Both the position numbers and the translations under genes were made by a program. A stretch of 64,000 nucleotides of DNA from Ceriagrion tenellum (taxonomy: Eukaryota; Arthropoda; Insecta; Odonata; Coenagrionidae), in assembly GCA_963169105.1 (NCBI GenBank), contig OY720636.1, positions 133,829,233 to 133,893,232 on the forward strand, written 5' to 3'. Below the pieces are notes generated by a model, which ran no database searches, was not told where the DNA came from, and worked only from the letters and a program-made list of their open reading frames with translations. Shown piece after piece: positions 11,630-22,228 of the stretch; the first letter of the stretch is position 1; each line of letters opens with the position of its first letter.

Positions 11630-13440
11630 GAAGAGATTGGCATAAGAAGGGGCTCCTTCTGGCGCACTTCAATTAACGGGGTGTCCGGGGGAAGGGAGGG
11701 CAATATTGCCACCTCAAAGCACTTGTCAAAGGACAAGCCATGTTTCCGCACATGAGTAGGGACGGGGAAAGTGGAAGATGGGTCTTTACAGGTGCACCGA
11801 TGGTTATTCATTCTAATATTAAGGGGTGTAATACATTCGCCCACATAAAAACCGGGACATAGTTTACATTGTAACACATAAACTAAGTTGTGGGAGTCGC
11901 AAGAGCCGGAGGCTTTGATGTCGAACGGCGTCTCTGTGTTGGGACTCTGAAACGAGGATAGGGGGCGAAACATGTTGCACGTTTTGCACCGTGGTTTGTT
12001 GCATCTCTGTGTGGTGGGACGGGGAGTGTCATTCGATGTACCCTCTAGCGAAGAATTGGAGCGAAGAAGATTGGCTAAGTTAGGTGGACGTCTGAAGCAT
12101 ACTGTGGGGCATTTGGGTAGGAGATTGGCTGTCGATCTGTTAGTATCTAAAATTGGGAATAAGTCTTTGAGGATGGTCTTGAGTTTTTGGACGCCAGGAA
12201 AGTATGTGATGTGAAGATTTAGGGCGTCCAGGGGGGTGTCTTTTTTACATGGGGTGAAATTAGCAGAGGGGGGTAAAATACGTTTTTTTAGAAGTGGCTC
12301 GGGATAATTTCTATTGGATAAAGAATTGTGAAGCTTATCAAGGTATTCATGAAGTTTTTCTTTGGAGTTGCAAATCCGGTGGCCACGGATCGACAGCGAA
12401 TAAGGAATTGAGTGCTTAGTGTGTTTGGGATGGCAGCTGTTGTAATGCAAATACAGTTGTTTGTTGGAGGGCTTGATATGGACCGAAGTCTCAAAGGTGT
12501 TATTATTTGTGATGGAAATGTCGACGTCGAGAAAGGTGATTTGAGAAGGAGAAGTGGCCGATGTGAAGCGAATGGATGAGAATTGATTTAGAGATTTGAG
12601 GAAGTTCGCTAGGGTATCCTCGCCGTGGGTCCATATGATGAAAATATCATCAATGAATCTAACCCAGAGCTCCGGTTGTAATTCCTGGGTGGCGAGGAAA
12701 TCACTTTCAAGCTTTCCCATGAAGAGATTGGCATAAGAAGGGGCCATTCTTGTGCCCATAGCCGTTCCCTTGGCTTGAAGAAAGAAACGCCCATTAAAAG
12801 TGAAGGCGTTGCGTTTCAGAATGAATTCAACTAGCTTGATAAGGAAGTTGGTGGAGGGAATTCGAGGGTGATTTCTTCTCGAAAGGAAATGGGATATGGA
12901 CTGTAGACCTTCATGGTGAGGAATCGAGGTGTACAATGAAGTAACATCCACCGTAGCCATGATGACGCTTTTGTTGGAGGGAATATTTACTGCTTTCAGG
13001 ATGTCTAGGAAGTGATAGGAATCACGAAGGAAGGAAGGGAGTTTAGCAACTATAGGCTGCAGGTGATAGTCCACGAAGGCCGATATGCGCTCCGTTGGGG
13101 AATTGCAGTTGGAGATGATCGGGCGTCCGGGGACGCCTTCTATGTGTATTTTGGGAAGGAGATAGAAATATGGGGTTTTGAAGTTAGTGGGCGAGAGAAT
13201 ATTGATGTCGGACTTGGAGAGTCCTTCATCAGGGCCTGTTGAAATTAAGAAGTCATGTATTTCCGCTTGATACGCCGTAGTTGGATCCTCTGTGAGTGGG
13301 AGATAGGAAGAAACATCACCGAGTTGTCGCATTGCTTCAGCGACATAATCCTCCCTATCTTGAACCACAACGGTTGATCCCTTATCCGCTTTACTGATGG
13401 TAATGTTGGGATTGCGGCGGAGGCGACTGAGAGATGACAA
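11518..13440 (-). pseudogene. Penelope reverse transcriptase core plus GIY-YIG (unit 5)
   Basis: An open frame of 640 codons without an ATG at its start (first codon shown is TTG; open upstream to about 13497). It encodes SKADKGS (residues 16-22, the DKG motif of this class), YLLPKIH (93-99), VDVTSLYTSIP (164-174, first catalytic Asp), AKGTAMGTRMAP (223-234), FIDDIF (262-267, catalytic Asp pair), ITFLDVDI (301-308), a CNKPRCKTC linker (480-488) and a GIY-YIG nuclease (about 519-596) with VYVLQC and YVGE. After EVRQKE the frame runs out of phase across the array junction for 44 residues. The element would copy RNA at nicked DNA ends. The true C-terminus is at 7229, four units away. Confidence 0.88.
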
Positions 13441-13580
13441 TTCCTCTCTGTTGAGGTTTGGGGCAGGAGTGACCTCTCTCTCTTTCTCAATTCCCTCAAT
13501 ATATCAAAATTTCTGTGAGTTTTACTTTTTTTTGTGCTCTATATGTAACTGCTAGTCACGCCTGTGACCTTTTTATATAT

Positions 13581-14155
13581 ATATATCATATGATTAAAAT
13601 GATATCATATATATGATTAAAATTTTGGTTCAATTTCTGTATTCGTTGATTTTCTTTAAATTTCCCAGCCCCAAATGAGCTTATTGCAATCGGAGCAATA
13701 ACTTTTATATAAACCCTGAGTAAAATAAGGGTTGTGCGACTATGTTTTGCACCATTTTAAGTTTGTAAAACTATAAAACTAATACCTGTATTGGAAATGT
13801 TGACAGCAGTGATACGGTTAAATAAACTTTCATATCCATTAGCTGGTCAAAAGTAATTAGAAAAAATGTACCTAATTTGAAATAATTTCGATAAATGGTT
13901 TAAACAGTTATTGAAGAAGAGTAATAATAATCAGAGATAAACCATACTATCTTCCAAATTATGGTGCTTAGATATAAAATATAGTCAAGCATTAGCGAAC
14001 CAAAAATGTTTTGGTTCCTTTCAAATTATATGTTTAATGATTTTCCAAAAATAAACAATAGTAAAAACTAGATGGATGCATGAAAACATCACATTCAGAT
14101 TCAGGCACAGTCAAAATGTTTCACTCATTTCATACATAATTGTACACCTAACTCT
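13581..14155. other. AT-rich spacer, no gene
   Basis: No coding or RNA feature is seen. The sequence ends with the TTCATACA site that corresponds to the hAT insertion target in the other copy. Confidence 0.6.
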
Positions 14156-14159
14156 GCGT

Positions 14160-15640
14160 CAGTAATTTCCTCCATTCTGACCTCTCCTAGCAAACCTCTA
14201 TTGCCTCATGTACCCCACACACTGTTTCATACACGCCCTACTGTTTTTAAAACTCCTAATATCCCCTGTCCCTGATATTGCTCTCTTCCCACTACATCTC
14301 TCCAATTTTGTACTTTACCGCATTAATTCCCCTACCTCCACCAGTCTTAGCCTTTTATACTCACTTCCAAAACAGCTTTTTATTACCTTCAAAATCACTC
14401 TGCATTTTGTTAGCTTCATCCACACACATTCATTCTTTGCTCTCTTTCACAACGATTATGCATTCCTTCTTTTTCTTTCTGTAAATCTCACATGCCTTAG
14501 TACGCTCTTCCTATGATTTGGCAGCAATCATAGCCTTGTACGCCTCTTTCTTTTCTCTGACTGCAATTTTCACTTCTTCATTCCACCAACCATCACCTTT
14601 CGTTCTTCCTACCACTCCTATTCCACATACACTTTCAGCACATTCCACAATCACTCCTTTTAAACACTCCCACGCATCATTCACATTCTCGTTTCTGGTA
14701 TGCTCATCCCATTCTCTCTGCTTCAATGATAGAGCATCCTCAAGCATGCAACTATACCGCATCTTACCTCGCTGTCTAACAACCCTTCCTGCTCTCAACT
14801 GTTAACGCGCAACATTCTTCCTTGGTACACACTTTCTGCCCAGATTCACTTTGGAGAGTAACAAATAGTGGTCTGTTCCACATTCAGCACCCCTCATCAC
14901 TCGCGTGTCCCAAACTATCTCTCTCAATCTCTCATCATACACAATAAAATCAATCATGCTTTTACAAACACTCCTTTTCCAAGTATACATATGTATTCTC
15001 TTATGTCTAAACCATGTATTCGACACAAACAATCCTTTTTCTAAGCACACACTCACCTTTATCATTCGCTCCGGGGTCACCAAAAGGCTCAACCACTCTC
15101 TCAGATGCATCTCGCCTCACACCAACCCACCCATTCATGTCACCTACTAAAATTATTCTCTCACCAGGATCAAATTCATTCAAAACCTCTCCCAGTTTTT
15201 CCCAAAACTCATCTTTCACGCGGTCACTCTCTCCATCCACTGGTGCATAGCACGCCACAATCACAACTCTCCTTATACCTACTTTCACGCAAACCCAGGG
15301 GATACTAACTCGTATTTCCTTACTAGCAACTTAGCTCTCTCATTAAGAATGAGTCCTACACCTTGACTGCCATGTACATTATCTTCAAATCTTGCCAGAC
15401 TACCACCATCTTTGGGAACAGCATCCTGCCCCTTACGCTTAGTTTCACATACACAAAAAACATCCATTCGTCTCACTTACATTTTGATCAGCAACTCATG
15501 CTCCTTTCCATACACTCTTCTCACATTCCAAGTACCGAGAGTCCAGTTCGTTTCCAGACCGTATCTTGATGGGCCAACCTTATTCAGTTTCCACCGCCCA
15601 TCGTGGCTTCAGCTGTCTGAGGCAACATTTTGACATTTAG
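14160..15640 (-). pseudogene. RTE-like LINE endonuclease region (broken)
   Basis: Minus-strand frames give an apurinic-type endonuclease in order: VFCVCETKRKG (15476-15285, catalytic Glu), ACYAPVDG and ILVGDMNGWVG (15288-15007), SMIDFIVYDERLR and GTDHYLL (15110-14802, catalytic Asp-His), then WWNEEVKIAVREKKEAYKAM (14798-14511), the linker that precedes the RT domain. The pieces lie in different frames or are split by stops, so the copy is dead. The family nicks DNA for target-primed reverse transcription. In the second block copy most of this region (916 bp) is deleted. Confidence 0.8.
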
Positions 15641-16029
15641 CGGTAAGTTGTAATAGAGAATGTAAGGTTACAGCAGTACCCTCACCACATGCAGCTTTCC
15701 ATGCTAACGGTTACAGCGCTCTACCGGTCAGTTTTGGCACATATTCGCCACTATGCCACAAAAGCAACCAAAACATAGTAATACCCTAGGCTCTATTCTG
15801 CTCAAGCTAGGATCCCTTCTGAAAGGACTACCTTGAGAGCCAGCATACTATTGCCCGCGACCCACCACTAGGAGGTATATCCAGTGTACTGACACACCGG
15901 TACACAACATCTTACCTAATTGCACAAAATAATATACTTGTTTAATTAATTCAACATTCTCCATCATCATACAGTTATTCTCCTTAAATTATACTTTTAA
16001 TTTAGTCATATCATCCGCATGTACTATAA

Positions 16030-16240
16030 CTCGCACGTTTACTATTCTAATTACAACACTGTACTTTCATTAAATGCATCTCTAACACATTTATCCATTA
16101 ATACATTAAACAGCCATAGTGATATTACGCATTCTCGCTTTACGCCCTGTTTCATTGCAAACCAATCTCTCAGAACCCCATTAATTCTCACACCTACCTT
16201 ACGTTTATCATACATTTTTATTATCATACATGAACAAGTG
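16030..16240 (-). pseudogene. RTE-like LINE reverse transcriptase fragment
   Basis: The minus strand encodes VGVRINGVLRDWFAMKQGVK followed by a C-V-I-S-L segment, FNVLMDKCVRDA. It aligns with the RT piece in block A (3888-3703), so it belongs to the same LINE family. It is separated from the endonuclease part by about 0.4 kb of unrelated sequence. Confidence 0.7.
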
Positions 16241-16736
16241 ACATCCGTACATCGTGCGAGGCGAAGTAAATAGCACGAGAAATGGCTTCGGGGAGAATAG
16301 TTTTCTAGAATCTGTTTGTTTGTCTCTTTCCTTTATCCCCAGTTGACCCCTTTCAATGCCTGCCATGAGGAATTTGAAGTCTTAAGTCTCCAAGTCGACC
16401 TATATGCGTGCATATGTGACAATGGCTCGAACTGACAGAGCAAGGTGAATATCGTCGGAAGTAAGTAATAATGACGAAATTTCTCTCGGTGCGATTGTTC
16501 AAATGTCGCCACAGGAGTTTAGCCTCGTCATATGGTTTTCTTACCGGCTCCAATTTCAAAACCTCATTTTATCGTTACTATGCTTCATAGAAGTGGTGGC
16601 ATTAGTTGTTCCAAATAGAGTCTTTTCATGAATTACCCACAGCTCACCCTTAACGTTTGTTCCCCTAATTACAGAAGGTGACGGAAAATACAAAAACAAT
16701 GTAACATACAGAATAGCTATTGCTTTTCAAATTCAT

Positions 16737-16742
16737 TTTATT
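16737..16742 (-). terminator. Possible polyadenylation signal (AATAAA)
   Basis: AATAAA on the minus strand lies about 85 bases beyond the stop codon of the four-exon gene (16825). The position fits a 3' UTR of usual length; one of several AT-rich candidates. Confidence 0.35.
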
Positions 16743-16824
16743 TAATTTTCATTCAAGAAAATCGAATATCCAATGAAGGGGAAAAAATCAATAAATAACA
16801 TATAGAATTAAGAATCAAACATTA

Positions 16825-19800
16825 TTAGTCCACATGAGCCTTAATGTCATGAGTCATGTCAGATAAAGTCATGAGGCTCAATAATATTGGTGGGCCTGGA
16901 GGAGGAGGTGGCTGTGGTCCATCCACTTCGCTCATCAGCAGAGCGGGAGGAGTTGGCAGTGAAGCAGATGTGGTCTCCATGGGAGACGCAGTTGTCTTTG
17001 ATCCTTCACAGGTGTCTTTGCAGGTGTTGAGCAATGATTCAGGAGCCGGCTGTGACTCTGGAGATGGTTGAGGTTGAAGTAGACTGGTCATAAATGGTGC
17101 TGCCAAGTTCAAGGTCATTGCTGTCAGAGAGTCTATTTTGACGGCTGATGCTGTTGATATAGGCGGCGAAGGCAAGACCCTTGACTCTGTCCCTTCTACT
17201 TCAAGTTTAACCACTTCCTCTTTTTCCTGCGTCAATTAATAAAGATCATTAATACAAAAGGCTCACAAGATGTCAATAGAAATCACTGAGCTCTACTTAT
17301 TGGTAGCCACATAAAGAAAATACCCTACTTCATGATGGTACCTATACTAAAAACAATTAAAGGAGGGCATTTCTATGTAAAAAGCCAATCATTAAAATTT
17401 GATGACTTCCTTTTTTGGCCAAGAAATTAACATATATTGTACTTTCTAGCCTATTTCTATTCTCAGAATATGGCAAATGGGTAAAATTTTGTGATAATAA
17501 TAATGAAGATGTGGTCTGCAAACCAGATACTATGATACAATGGGGAGTGCTGATATACTTAAGCTAATGTATCCTCTCAACCACTTTAACGCCAGGAAAA
17601 ATCTACAGGGGAGAAAGAAACTGGCAGCTTCACCGGCTAGAGGATTTATATAATATCAAGGAATTCAGATTTCGGTTGCAGTTAAAGGCAGATGGTTCTT
17701 ACTTTTTTGAAATTTTCATGTTTAAAGAAAATGATTTTTCTCCCATTTTAATTCCCAGCTTTGTCCCAAAATGCTAGGCAATCAAAGGAGAAATGTTTGA
17801 AGAATTAAGGTACTCTGTTAAGATAAAGGGGCAATATTTTTTTTTTACCATCCAGACAAAAATTTAGCTTAAAACTGAGGTTTAATGAAGGTGAGTATAA
17901 AAGAATAATAAAATTCAAAAATATGGGTTAGCATAAAGGAAATGATATTCTGATTCCACTATCAGAGTGTATAGAAAGATTAGGTATAGCCATATTCATC
18001 AAACTCTTTGTATGATTCCTTTTATTGCCAACGAAAATGATTTCTACATTTTTTGGTCAGGGTGCCATGACGTCGATGCCATAGGCATTGAAATGTAACG
18101 TGGCTTTAATGTGTGGAATCATAGAAATTGTTTCTTAATAAATACTCAATCTTGTTAATCTCCTCTCAAGTTATGCCAAAATTTATCTTTATAATTGGAT
18201 TGAGAATATCACATAGGCCTTTTTTATAGAAAAATTTTGCTTTGAGTACAAGGAAAGGCATTTCTTCAATGTCACTAACCTCCATGCCAAGTAACGTCTG
18301 GAATTTTATCCATTCCTCTTGCAGTTGAAGCACATTTTGTTCCAGCTGTACTACATACTTTATACATATGCGAAGCTTTTCTGCATATTCCCCTCGCAAG
18401 TTTTTCAAATCAACCTCATGATTCCTTGCCATTCGGCTAATGTACTCTTCATTATCACGATTTATGTTTTTTACGCATTGCTGGAGTTCTGAAAAAATTA
18501 AATAATGGCGAAAATTAATACTTTTTGCAAACAGAGTTCATATAATCTGAAGTCGCAAATGAACACTCTACTACAAATTAAGAATGGAGCGCCATGCAAT
18601 AATATACTACCAGTGTAATAATGAAAAGGGCATGATTTCCTTAATCAATCTTAGGCAAAGGATCACTTATTTTTTATTGCATGCCTCAACTGAAGTTTTT
18701 CAATGAAATTGTGAGTGATTGATGACATCCTTTCTATAATTTGTGAAACCTTGGGTACAAATCGCTTCGTCTTAAAGCTAAACTCTAGCAAACAGATGTT
18801 TCAGGGATTCTAATGGTATAAATATAAACCTATATTAAAAACACATGCTAGAAGACAACACCTGCATTAAGAGTAAGTCATTTGGTTGAAGACCCAAAAC
18901 CTTTGAAGGAAGGTGACTTTTTCGAAGCATAACCATAAGCAGTTTTGGGCTAAAACATTACTATCTTTTATGTTTTCGAGATATCAAAAATATATAGCAA
19001 AATCTTATGAACCAGTCCACACAAATCCATCCCCTAAAAATTCCAAATGCCATGCTAAAAATGAGGATGGCTAATGGGAAATGAATATTAGTTCATTGGA
19101 ACATCAAAATACTGCTGTATGTTTCTATCAGTGCAGTGTATTAATTTGAACTTCTGAATATGCATTACACGTTCACTCACTACACCACATTCAATTAAAA
19201 TGTAAGCCTTCCACTCCATGATACACAGACTGTGAACCATTCCCATGTCTAATGAGAACAAAATGAAGGAGCTCGGCGCAATCAACCAAATACCTGTCCG
19301 CGACGGACACTTGGAAGTTCTAACTGATAAACTGCACAGATGGAAACAGACAGCATTGGCTCAGACGGTGATTAAAAGTGGGACAAAAGAGGTAGAATCT
19401 TGTCCAAAGAGGAGGAGGATATCCTTCCTTGGTAGAATCTCTCTCAAGAAATTACAATATCTTCCAAAAGGAGAAGTCAGTGCTGCTTTCTACAATAGAA
19501 ACACTCTGAGAAACATACTTGGGTTAAAAAAGACAGAATAAAGACTCAAGAAAAAAGCAGAATTCATGAAGTCTGGTGCAATGAATGTAATAATATATCT
19601 CTCAGACGGATGAATTTACTTTTCAATATCACGGTTAGCGAACATGAAGACAGCTTCTGAATTAGGAAAAATGCCTCACCCTTCACAAAACATATGGTGA
19701 CGCATAACCACCAGAGTGACTTTATCCCCAGAGTTATGCACCTTGCAAAGAAAGGGAGGCCCACCCCGTCACCACTTCCCTATTCCTTTCCCGTAAAATA

Positions 19801-20725
19801 AATTTTTATATGGAAATTGCAGTACATTCTTTACATATTCTCGTGATGTTAAGTTCACAAAATACATTTTAATTGATATGGCAGAAGAAATATAACAAAG
19901 AAGCCTAAATATTGTAATCAAGAGCCAATTTCAATGCATGTTGTTACTTTGATCGCTGAACACAGATCTCCCACTCCAAAAAGACTTGTATTCACATAAA
20001 CAGTCAAATATTCAGGTGAGATAAGTTCTAAGGAAAAAAAAGTACTCACCATCCTCTGTGTATTTGGCTTCATGGCGAGGAGCCTCTTTTGATGATTTCC
20101 CCAGACTCCATAGCCGTGACTTATTAGGGAGCTTCCCGACGGATGAAGTGGGCGTAACAGATACCTCTGATCCGGCCATATATTCATGAGGTCTGGCTGC
20201 AATATGAAATCAAAATTTATTAAAAACTTTCTTCCATGGTCAAAATGTCTGTATCATAAATCCATTTCAAACCATTTGACCACAAACAACTCAATAACCT
20301 ACTACAGATTTTTGCATGTATATGAACAAAGGTTCTTCTCTTTATTATTTTTGGGTTTTCAACATATGCGTTGGGTCCTGGAGGTGACAATGTTGCTGGA
20401 GTTCCAATGGGCATCTTTTAGGTGAAGGTCACCTTTGCTGGTTGGAATACCAAAACAAATTGTCATCTGCAAGACGCTATGCATGCAGGGACAGAGATAT
20501 AATGTATCCTGCAGTCAATTCAGTAGAGCCCTTATGCAAAATTGTATGCCGTATACATTGAGAATTTTAATTTTGCATAAAAGAACAAACACCATTACCA
20601 GCTGACTCTGCTGTTGAGGAAAATATAAGCAAAGAGAGCAGGAGCCAGGTTCCATTGGGAGCCTCACATCCATAGTCCCAGTCGCAGTAGTCAGAAATGA
20701 AACCCCAATCATTGCATATCTCCAT
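16825..20725 (-). CDS. Four-exon gene, coiled-coil and proline-rich protein, unrecognised
   Basis: I built this model from splice sites and phase. Exons: 20725-20599 (ATG, good -3 A), 20196-20050, 18488-18280, 17226-16825 (TAA). Donors are GTAATG, GTGAGT and GTTAGT; acceptors end TTGCAG, TTTCAG and ACGCAG. Lengths 127+147+209+402 = 885 nt, giving 294 residues with phases agreeing at all joins (split Ala 43, split Glu 92). Residues 1-42 are Cys- and Trp-rich with a short hydrophobic run (WLLLSLLIF); 44-91 are Ser/Pro/Lys-rich; 92-161 look like a charged coiled coil (YVVQLEQNVLQLQEEW); 162-294 are Pro/Ser/Thr-rich with PQPPPPPGPP near the end. I do not recognise the family. Exon 1 is the least certain; further 5' exons are possible. 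Confidence 0.6.
18489..20049. other. Intron of the four-exon gene with an antisense open frame
   Basis: Between exons 2 and 3. It contains a 98-codon plus-strand frame (19245-19541), basic in character (KRRRISFLGRISLKKLQ). In the other block-B copy (to 54310) its first third is replaced by unrelated bases (B1 19190-19287 against 40 bases at 54018-54057). No family is recognised and I do not call it a gene. Confidence 0.4.
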
Positions 20726-21620
20726 GTTCAACTGTATAATTCATCACATGGAGTTCACTAAAATTATACTTTTATTGCATGTTATGGAAAAAAGTGTCAT
20801 ATATATACACCATGTGCAGTGTACATACACATTTTAAACAGAACCCCACAACTATGTATTATATAATATAAACTTTGCTACATAATATCCACAATGCTAG
20901 AACTTTCTAAACTATGATGCTTAAGTTCCATTTGAGATTTGTATACAAACAATGGGACACGTGGGCTGCACTCATTAGTCATTTTCCCGAGGCATGCAAC
21001 ACTTTTTACTCCATTAAATGCACAGTACAAATAAATGGTTGGCCGCATGCATGTTACGAGTGGGGCTGACATATAGTTGAGACTTGAGATTACCACAACT
21101 CATTTGGCTGAGAAAATGTTACTGTGTCCCACTGACTCGGGTACCAAGAGTTCCATCTGCCCAATTCCTCATGATAAGAGACACTTACATGGAGCATAGT
21201 GAATAATATCTGGCACCAATGATTGGGATTTTCCCACTGTAAGCTTCAAGCATGTAGTGATCAACAAGACAGTCTCCAAAATTCATTCTCCTCTGTTTTA
21301 TCAACACTTGGCCTTAAATAAGAATAATTTAGGCCAAAGGCAAATACAGAGCAAGGAATATTCAGCTAGAACTGGCATCTTGGTCTTTCACATAGATGGA
21401 TATGTACGATGTAGAGGTAATCCTGCACCTCTCAAATTAGATGATGATCTGTGGTGATGCTTGTCTTGCCTAAGAAATAATCACTCAAACACATTAGAAT
21501 GAAGATATGGTTTCAGACATTGTTCCTTGTTGTGACTTTTACAAATCTTCTACAACTGAATACACTTACCATTACCACATGTCTGTAGAAAAAATGCATC
21601 AACCGATGATTACAGGCTCA
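20726..21620. other. Upstream region of the four-exon gene
   Basis: No recognisable exon or element. Divergence between the two block-B copies is visibly higher here than across 19918-20760, which is almost unchanged. Confidence 0.4.
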
Positions 21621-21627
21621 TCTTTCT

Positions 21628-21810
21628 ACCTTTCTGTATAAACATTTATATGTGTGTGTATGTACATTTATAGAGGAAACTTACAGGGGGGTAAAAAGAC
21701 GAGAGTAAAAAGAAAGTCTTACTGAAAAACGTTTCGGGTGTTAGCCCTTCCTCAGTCACAGAGAGTTTCTCTAACAAGGGCTAACAAATATTTGATAAGT
21801 AAAAATAATT
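21628..21810 (-). ncRNA. Penelope-tail-like fragment with hammerhead-like motif
   Basis: The minus strand at 21755-21731 reads CTGAGGA, A, a GGG/CCC stem with a six-base loop, then GAAAC, the block order of a hammerhead core; one base is unpaired before stem II, as in the motif at 6785-6817. The flank CTTTCTACCTTTCTGTATAA at 21632 also ends the SINEs near 33698 and 34169. The second copy is at 56396-56575 (motif 56511-56535). Probably a fragment of a retroelement terminal repeat. Confidence 0.35.
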
Positions 21811-22228
21811 ACCTAATGAATGATGAAGTAATGTGAGGATTAAGTTGGCTGGAAAGGTAGAAAGATGAATGTGATAGGATTATTGGGCAAATTTGGACTA
21901 CCCCTGTCAGAAAGAGGAAGAGGTATTTAGTGTTTTGGATCAGCTGGATGAAACAATCGGTAGACTATCTGGTACTTGCGTACCAGGTACGTACAAAAAT
22001 TAATCATCATCATGGCAATGCCCACCTCATCTCCCCTGTGTATTACATATTGTATATAAGTAAGCGATTGTGATGATGAAAACTACTGCCACAATTTCAA
22101 CTCGTGTGATTCTTCGTTGCAACAAAGGAACGTAAGAATGACTGGATAAATGGAATCACAGTTTACACGATATGGCGATATTATACCCTCATAGATAGGC
22201 GGTGACTTAAAAACGATTATCTGTGAGG

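Larger units (their letters stand above)
7289..12743 (-). repeat. Five exact 1091-bp tandem units inside the Penelope element
   Basis: Units begin at 7289, 8380, 9471, 10562 and 11653, each exactly 1091 bp from the next, ending at 12743 (5 x 1091 = 5455). All junctions are the same: AAGAAGGGG joined to CTCCTTCTGG. I found only scattered substitutions between units and no indels. Since 1091 is not a multiple of three, each junction shifts the reading frame. Each unit spans from just upstream of FIDD to just before the end of the GIY-YIG domain. The corresponding element at 42189-43830 has this region once. Confidence 0.95.
6718..13580 (-). mobile_element. Penelope-like retroelement with internal tandem array
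   Basis: The coding strand is minus. From high to low coordinate there is a terminal-repeat-like 5' flank (13500-13580), the reverse transcriptase core (to 12744), five tandem 1091-bp units (12743-7289), the last residues of the GIY-YIG domain with a stop at 7229, and a 3' non-coding part. The flank sequence at 13500-13580 recurs inverted at 6718-6800, an arrangement described for Penelope-like elements. With four of the five units removed, the open frame would be about 635 codons, shorter than usual full-length Penelope proteins and without an ATG near its beginning, so the element is probably 5'-truncated. The RT-plus-GIY-YIG layout is diagnostic of the class. Confidence 0.92.
13500..22228. 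repeat. Segmental-duplication block B, copy 1
   Basis: Matches 43741-56998. Main differences: copy 2 carries a hAT element (44377-48585), lacks the LINE stretch 14452-15367, and has 50087-51399 in place of 16545-16578. The block contains the four-exon gene and flows directly into block A. Confidence 0.9.

Noticed and set aside
14208..15633. Several Ser/Thr/Phe-rich plus-strand frames
   Set aside because: All lie antisense to the LINE endonuclease remnant.
20220..20414. A proline-containing 64-codon minus-strand frame in the first intron of the four-exon gene
   Set aside because: No donor is found at a suitable place and the flanking exons already join in phase without it.
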